The notes beneath the pieces were generated by a model. That model was given only the letters and a program-made list of their open reading frames with translations, had not been told where the DNA came from and made no database searches. This document shows, in pieces, positions 57,447 to 62,574 of a stretch of 62,574 nt of DNA. The stretch's first letter is position 1. The number at the start of each line of letters is the position of its first letter. The position numbers and the translations under genes were made by a program. Origin of the DNA: Gonium pectorale (lineage: Eukaryota > Chlorophyta > Chlorophyceae > Chlamydomonadales > Volvocaceae). The stretch lies in contig LSYV01000009.1 in the NCBI GenBank assembly GCA_001584585.1, positions 2,393,507-2,456,080 of the forward strand. The letters run 5' to 3'.

Positions 57447-60400
57447 TCACGCCACGGTGAGGTCGTCGTTCCAGTAGACGTGCAGCACGGGGATGTAGTA
57501 GTCGCCGGGTATGTGGTGGTCCTCGAAGGTGGGCCCCTCGTCGGGCACGCCATTCTCCGCCAGCGTCATGTTCAGGTCCAGCTCCTGTGTCGCCGCAAAC
57601 ACACCTTACCGTATATGACATGCATGCAAGGCCTTGTAAGTAGATCGAAAACGCAAACGGCGTGTTCAAGGCAATTGCAAGGAAGCAAGCAGCTCCTATC
57701 GTGCGTGGCGAGGGGACGGGAGGGGGCGGCGGTTGGGGGCTGACCAGGAGCTGGAACTGCAGCTCGCTGCCAAGATTAGCCCTGTGCGGTGTGACACAGC
57801 ACATCGGCAAGCATCGGGTTTAGATCCACCTCCCCTCAACTTCAGGGAGGTGTGGTCATGGGCTGTGGATGTCAGCATGGGAGTCAGGCATACGGTAAGC
57901 CCCGTCTCCCTGCCTGGCCCGCACCACCGCCCAACGCCGTGTTAACCGCCCCTACTTGAGCGTGTGCGCCTCGGCGGCCCTTCCCACCCCACGACCGTTA
58001 CCCGTGCCATGCCCGCTACGACGCCCCCACAGGTCCCCCGCGCCCCCACCTGGAACGCGTGGGTCCCAGTGGCAGTGTCCAGTACCAGCGCCTTCCACGT
58101 GTACGACTTGGCATGCGCGTTGAGCTCCAGGTAGCGCTCCCTGGGGACAGGCGGATGGGAACGGGTAGCTTGAGGCGATAGATGCATACCCCAGGAGCAA
58201 CCCCAGGGGAGTCCCCGGTGTCGCTCGCAGGGGACAAAGAGGCGGGAACAAAGGGCACACAGGAGACGAGGCGGCCGTCTCGTGGCGCTCGCTGGAAGAC
58301 AAGGTGTAGGCGATGCGGAAATGCGCAGGTTTTGGGTGGGTACAGCATTTGTCAGTTCCAGGTAGCACCCTGGCCGGGGATTATGGCTGAAAGCCCGGGC
58401 TGGATGAGAATGGGTGTGGAGGGGCTTGTGGGAACGCGCAGCAGTCAGTCCCAGCGCCCCTCCCTCCAGAGTCTCTTCCATCCGTCCTAAAATAGGCGCT
58501 CCGCCCCGCCCCAGCCGCCTGCTCACCGTATCTCTACTAGCTTCTCCTCGGTCGGCACCTCGATCTGGTCCTCTTGCTCTGTCAGCACGTTCCGGATGCG
58601 GACCACCCGAGTCCGCTCAGAGAGCAGGCCAATCTGGGAAGGGGCGTAATGGGGGGGACAGTTAAGATGAGAATACTGGGTGGCAAGTTTGGCCGAAGGG
58701 CGCGTCGTCCGGCTCCCCTTGGGAGAGGGCAGGCCGTCGGCCGATCCCCAATCCGCGGGCGGCGACAGGGCAGGGCAGGGGTGCATGGGCTATGGGACGT
58801 TGCGGGCGTGGGGAGGGGAGGTGGGGGGTTTGCAGCACCCACGCCCCCAAGAAACGTGCGGCGGGGTGTGTCAGGGCGGAGTGCAGGTCCCTGGCGAAGG
58901 TTGCTACCTGCCCCGTGCCCGTCCCAATGCCCCCTCTCCTCTCTCAGCAATCCGTCTTGGGCGACGGCATGCCTGGCTCCCGGGGTCCGACTTGATGCGC
59001 TGAAACCCAAGTGCGTGGGCCAGTCCCCCCTTCTCCACCCACTTGGTACTTCTTGGCGTTCTTCCACCAAGGCAGCCCAAAGCTGGTGTCCCAGTCCGAC
59101 ATGGGCTCCGGCGGCGGCACATGGATGAAGCGGCCCTGTAGGTTGGGCAGTTAGGGAGGTTGGTAAATGGATTGGATGGACGGCTTCAACGGCCAAGTCA
59201 CCAAGAGTCAGCAACAGCCAGATCGAGCGCGGTGACAGCCGTTACTGCCGTCCGTCCGTCCAGCCGCGTAGGGACCGGCTTGCCATGCCCGAACCGCGGC
59301 CTGCAGCCCAGCCGTTGGAGGCGTTCCCCGCCCGCCGCGCAAAGCCCTGCCACGGACCGCCTCGACACGCCATCAGCCCCTCCTTGGGGCCGAGGATGGC
59401 CCGCCCGGCCCCAACCCTGCCCGCCCTGCTGCGCTCGCCACCCCGGACACCCAGAGCCCACCATGGGGGTGTAAAACCGCTCAAGGTGGGTGGCCGGGCA
59501 CACGTGCCTCCGGGGCTCCTTGGTCTCCGGGTCAAACCTGTGCGGGCGGGGAGCGGAAGCGCCAAGCATGTTGAGATCCTTGCTGGCGCCACTGGCAACG
59601 GCGGCGAGCAGCGGCGTCAAGGATCCCCTTCAGCCTGCCAAGAGCACGGGCCAAGGTGCATCGTGACCAACATGCGCGTGTGGTCCTGCCAACCGTGACA
59701 GCGTGGTATAAACCCGGGGAGCACACGGCCCCCGTTTGACGACCGCCCAATTGGTACTTCCGCCCTTTCCCCCGCCACCACCGCCAGGCAGTCATCTCGA
59801 CAGCCGCTGGAGCCGAAATCCGCCCCAGCCAGCCCGCCGTGTGGCCTGCCACGCCAGTAGGCAGCACGCGACACTTGCCCTTCCTCCTCCCGTCACGAAC
59901 CGGCGACACGCACCCGAGCCAATGCGCACGCCGTTCCCCGCATCCCCCCGCGCGTTGCCTAGGCATCCGTTGCTTCCGCCTTGGCATGACAAAGCACAGC
60001 CTACAGCCCTTGCGGACACGTAGCACCCCGCTTGGCTGTCAGCGACTGGAGCGCGGCGAGCGAGTCCATCACCGCAGCGCAAGAGCGTTAACGGTACAAA
60101 ACTCCAGTGAGAGGACATACGGATTGGGTCTACTGATCAGCAGCTGCATGCCGCCGAAGACTCCAAACACCCATTCTTAGCTTAGCAGGGAAGGTTGATG
60201 GCTCCGCATTGCCCGACGTGCACAAGCACCGTCGTACTGCACTGGCCCGGGCACGAACGGCCGCCAACGGATTGCATCGGCTCGCGACGCACCAGTGGGT
60301 TATATCTTTCCCCGCTGCGGCGATCAATGGCGCTGCGAGCGAGCCTTGGTGCTCCTTCGCGGCATGGAGGAAGAAATCCACAGGGGAAGGCGGGCAACTG

Positions 60401-60733
60401 CTACAGAAAGCTCCAAGCTAGTCAAGAGGGCGTGTGGACACGTATGTGACATGGGGTCTTGGTTGTACGCATGCACGTGCAAGCAACCATTCCAAGCAGC
60501 GGCCTGCCTTGAGACTGGCGAACGTCAGGGGGAGCACATCCGGCAACAGGGCCCCACCTTGATGAGGTCCGTGATGTTGTACACTCCCCCCAGGAAGGAA
60601 ACCCAGCAGTCATCCGGCGTGTTGTGCATGGCAACCTGCGTGGGGTAGCCTCTTTGCTACAATGTGCGCGCCAGCCCGGCAACGCTCGGCGCACCTCATA
60701 TGGTGTGTAGTATCTCCGCAGCGGCCCTCGTGG
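57447..60733 (-). CDS. CYB5D1: CYB5D1-like heme-binding ciliary protein (5' incomplete)
   Basis: Cytochrome b5 domain-containing protein 1, described in other organisms as a heme-binding radial spoke component needed for coordinated ciliary beating. Eight exons on the minus strand: 60733-60695, 60635-60558, 60354-60293, 59537-59462, 59135-59043, 58633-58527, 58140-58050, 57584-57447; all phases close, giving 227 residues, about the length of the human protein (~228). Telling segments in order are [89 protein letters not shown] and the C-terminus [12 protein letters not shown], each with a clear counterpart in animal CYB5D1. The His in DITHWFD fits one axial heme ligand; the classic HPGG motif of cytochrome b5 is absent, as in the animal protein. 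The first codons with ATG must lie in an upstream exon that I could not place; the acceptor before 60733 is TGTGATCAG. The gene converges with kinase B. Confidence 0.9.
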
Positions 60734-61744
60734 CTGATCACAGGCGATGGGACGGGAGGGGAGCTGTCAGAGTGTGGCGCGGTTCCGCACGGCAAGCACA
60801 GGGTGGACTCACGGGCGCCATAGATGAGCAATGGCAATAGAGACTTTCGCTTTAAAACAAAGCTACGGCTGTTGCTGCTGTGTGGACTTGCTTGTTGGAT
60901 ATCGTCAAAAGCCTGAGCCGTTTGTAGATAATTGTAGATATAATGACTTGATACGTGGTATCGATAGGAAGGCAATTAGATGTCAAGCTGTCTGCTTACC
61001 ACTCTTGGTACTTCGAGGGACGAACTACGGCATTGTTTCACTAAGGCAGATTGGTTTCACGCATTCCTTGATACTGTCGCTGTCCATGTCAGGCTATCAT
61101 ATCCTGGCGAGCGTTTTGCAAAGAATGCCCTCCCGAGGAGCTCATGCCCTAGCAAAACAATGTACAGCATAATTTAATTCTTCCATTGCCACTTAAACCC
61201 CTAATCGTGAGTGCCGGGGCACTGGAACCCAATGCCGGGCCCATGGGCCAGAATCTGGCCTCTGCGCCCAGGCCCCAGAACAAGGAAACGGCGACAACGA
61301 TCGGCGCCCTATCAGGTTCCAACACCTGTATACGGTGAACTGGTATGGTGAACTCGCCCCTGGGCAAGGACGCGCTCAACGTTGTGATGCGTGCCACGAG
61401 CAGGCCATGCAGGGCGCAAGCAGCCCAGCGCCAAGCCCGGCGCCGAGCGTAACGCCCAGCAGAGCGCTAAGCCCAGTGCCCAAGTAGCGGGCTGATCCCC
61501 AAATCGTACCCGCCGGCTGACCCACTTGACAGGGCCCACAGCCGCCAGCTATGTCGGAGCACTGTCCCTTGGCGGGTCCCGCCCGCAAAGCCCGCGATCG
61601 CCCGCCCATCCTACTGGAAAAGTCGCGCCTTCGGGTGTGCATGACCATAGGGATGCGTCTAACTTATTGCAGCATTTCATGAACTTCTGGATTGAAGGAA
61701 TGCCCTTATCTTGGCGGCAGTAAGCAACTGACCGGCTAGTCCAG
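60734..61744. other. Upstream region of the CYB5D1-like gene
   Basis: Should contain the missing first exon and promoter of the minus-strand CYB5D1-like gene, but no ATG-bearing exon with a phase-0 donor was convincing. It also contains a mini-element copy at 61612-61656. Confidence 0.4.
61612..61656 (+). repeat. Mini-element copy, left half
   Basis: CTGGAAAAGTCGCGCCTTCG followed by GGTGTGCATGACCATAGGGA matches the left half and core of the family; the T-rich right half is missing. As at 49930, the copy is preceded by a CCCGCCC-type GC-rich run. Confidence 0.6.
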
Positions 61745-62253
61745 CATAAAGCGAGCTTAATAGATTACGGTGAAACCCGTCAAAAAGCGCGCTTAATATT
61801 AAGCGCGCTTGCCGGTCAAATCGTGGCACGGTCCTTAGCCCACATTCCCGAGCTAATGCTTCCTGGAGGTGCCCTTAGAGGATGCTGCAGGTTGTATTGC
61901 AGCCGTGGAGCATCGGCTTGAGGCACAAACCCTGCGTCTGCCAGGGCAACGCGGGTCACCGTCCAAAAGCGCGCTTAATATTGCTGGAAACATCACACCC
62001 TCGGGTGTGTATGTCCGTAGAGGCTGCCTTCCCCGTTTATGGTTCTCTTTTTTGATATTAAGCGCGCTTTTTGCCGGTCATACCATGGCACGGTCCTTAG
62101 CCCACATTCCCGAGCTAATGCTTCCTGGAGGTGCCCTTAGAGGATGCTGCAGGTTGTATTGCAGCCGTGGAGCATCGGTTTGAGGCACAAACCCTGCGTC
62201 TGCCGGGGCAACGCGGGTCACCGTCCAAAAGCGCGCTTAATATTAAGCACGCT
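61745..62253 (+). repeat. Tandem repeat with perfect palindromes
   Basis: A palindrome made of AAGCGCGCTTAAT and its reverse complement (26 bp, 61785-61810) is followed by a ~160-bp spacer. The palindrome recurs split by an insertion (61967-61982 and 62055-62071), followed by a second spacer about 96% identical to the first, and again at 62228-62254 with one mismatch. A decayed palindrome lies at 61747-61766. The spacers begin GCCGGTCA and contain GCACGGTCCTTAGCCCACAT. Confidence 0.85.
61983..62054 (+). mobile_element. 72-bp mini-element with 5-bp target duplication
   Basis: Comparison with the intact palindrome at 61785-61810 defines the insertion exactly. The element starts GCTGGAAACATCACACCC, contains the hairpin ACACCCTCGGGTGT and the core ATGTCCGTAGAGGC, and ends in CTCTTTTTTG. 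ATATT is present on both sides (61978-61982 and 62055-62059), a 5-bp target site duplication. It has no coding capacity and no terminal inverted repeats, so it must be mobilised in trans. Class unknown. Confidence 0.75.
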
Positions 62254-62280
62254 TTTCGCCGGTGGAAGGTCCGCACGGTC

Positions 62281-62574
62281 CATCGCGCGTGTTTTTGGAT
62301 CCTTGGACTCCCCGTCTACTTCATCCCCGCCGACTACTTCACGCTCTACGCCACCCGCACCCTCCGTCTTCTCTTCAGTGGCGTCACGCACTTCACACCA
62401 GCCACCCTCGGACTGCCCTCCAGCTTCCTCTCCGCCCTCATCGTCCCCCTCGGCCGTGCCCTCGCCGCGCGCCATACTCGCGCCCCGCCCGACGTCTCAA
62501 CACGTGTCTGGGTTCCCAGCGCCGTCTCCCAGTTCGTCCCTCCGTCCGCCATCCAGCATGCCATCACCACCGCC
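62281..62574 (+). CDS. Possible partial coding region at the right edge
   Basis: From CAT at 62281 to the window end, a 98-codon plus-strand frame (HRACFWILGLPVYFIP, later TRVWVPSAVSQFVPP) has no stop and a very strong C in third positions, like the real genes of the window. I recognise no family. It begins right after the palindrome repeat, so it may belong to that repeat element. The overlapping minus-strand Glu/Gly-rich frame is judged a shadow. Confidence 0.3.

Noticed and set aside
61983..62054. Hammerhead ribozyme of a retrozyme or Penelope-like element
   Set aside because: GAAAC and a hairpin are present, but the required CUGAUGA box is missing on both strands of every copy.
62218..62475. 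Minus-strand Glu/Gly-rich frame near the right edge
   Set aside because: It is the complement of a frame with much stronger codon bias and runs into the palindrome repeat, so it is judged a shadow.
1..62574. CRISPR array, prokaryotic operon or viral genome
   Set aside because: Spliced genes, LINE remnants and axonemal proteins identify eukaryotic nuclear DNA, and no regular repeat-spacer array is present.

Overview
The window looks like nuclear DNA from a volvocine green alga (a Chlamydomonas or Volvox relative). The reasons are GC-rich coding sequence with strong C/G third positions, many short GT-AG introns, TGTAA-type polyadenylation signals, a kinase family typical of these algae, and a complete outer-arm dynein beta heavy chain gene. 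All gene models were read by eye; exon phases were checked by arithmetic but nothing was searched against a database.

Layout. 1-4200: no recognisable gene. 4222-7825 (minus): Ser/Thr kinase gene A, catalytic domain in four exons, 5' end unresolved. About 8000-20100: a repeat-rich stretch with two decayed LINE 3' ends, an inverted pair of ~295-bp repeats, a direct pair of ~350-bp repeats and other dispersed pieces. 20174-22904 (minus): a six-exon HAD-family hydrolase. 22905-25553: divergent intergenic region with several short dispersed elements. 25554-49184 (plus): the beta-type outer-arm dynein heavy chain (ODA4), 44 exons, 4,556 residues, apparently intact. 50729-54156 (plus): kinase gene B, a paralogue of gene A in opposite orientation. 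57447-60733 (minus): a CYB5D1-type ciliary protein gene lacking only its first codons. 61745-62253: a tandem repeat built around a perfect 26-bp palindrome, one copy split by a 72-bp insertion with a 5-bp target duplication. The right edge may hold the start of another coding region.

Function. Two of five genes encode axonemal proteins: ODA4 is a motor of the outer arm, and CYB5D1 is described as a radial spoke component in other species. The two kinases flank the dynein gene and share all three catalytic-domain intron positions; their exon 3 products are identical while their N-terminal halves are unrelated, which suggests duplication with homogenisation of the catalytic exons. A shared ciliary role for the neighbourhood is inference only. 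No plainly new biological system was found; the best leads are the 72-bp mini-element family and the kinase pair.
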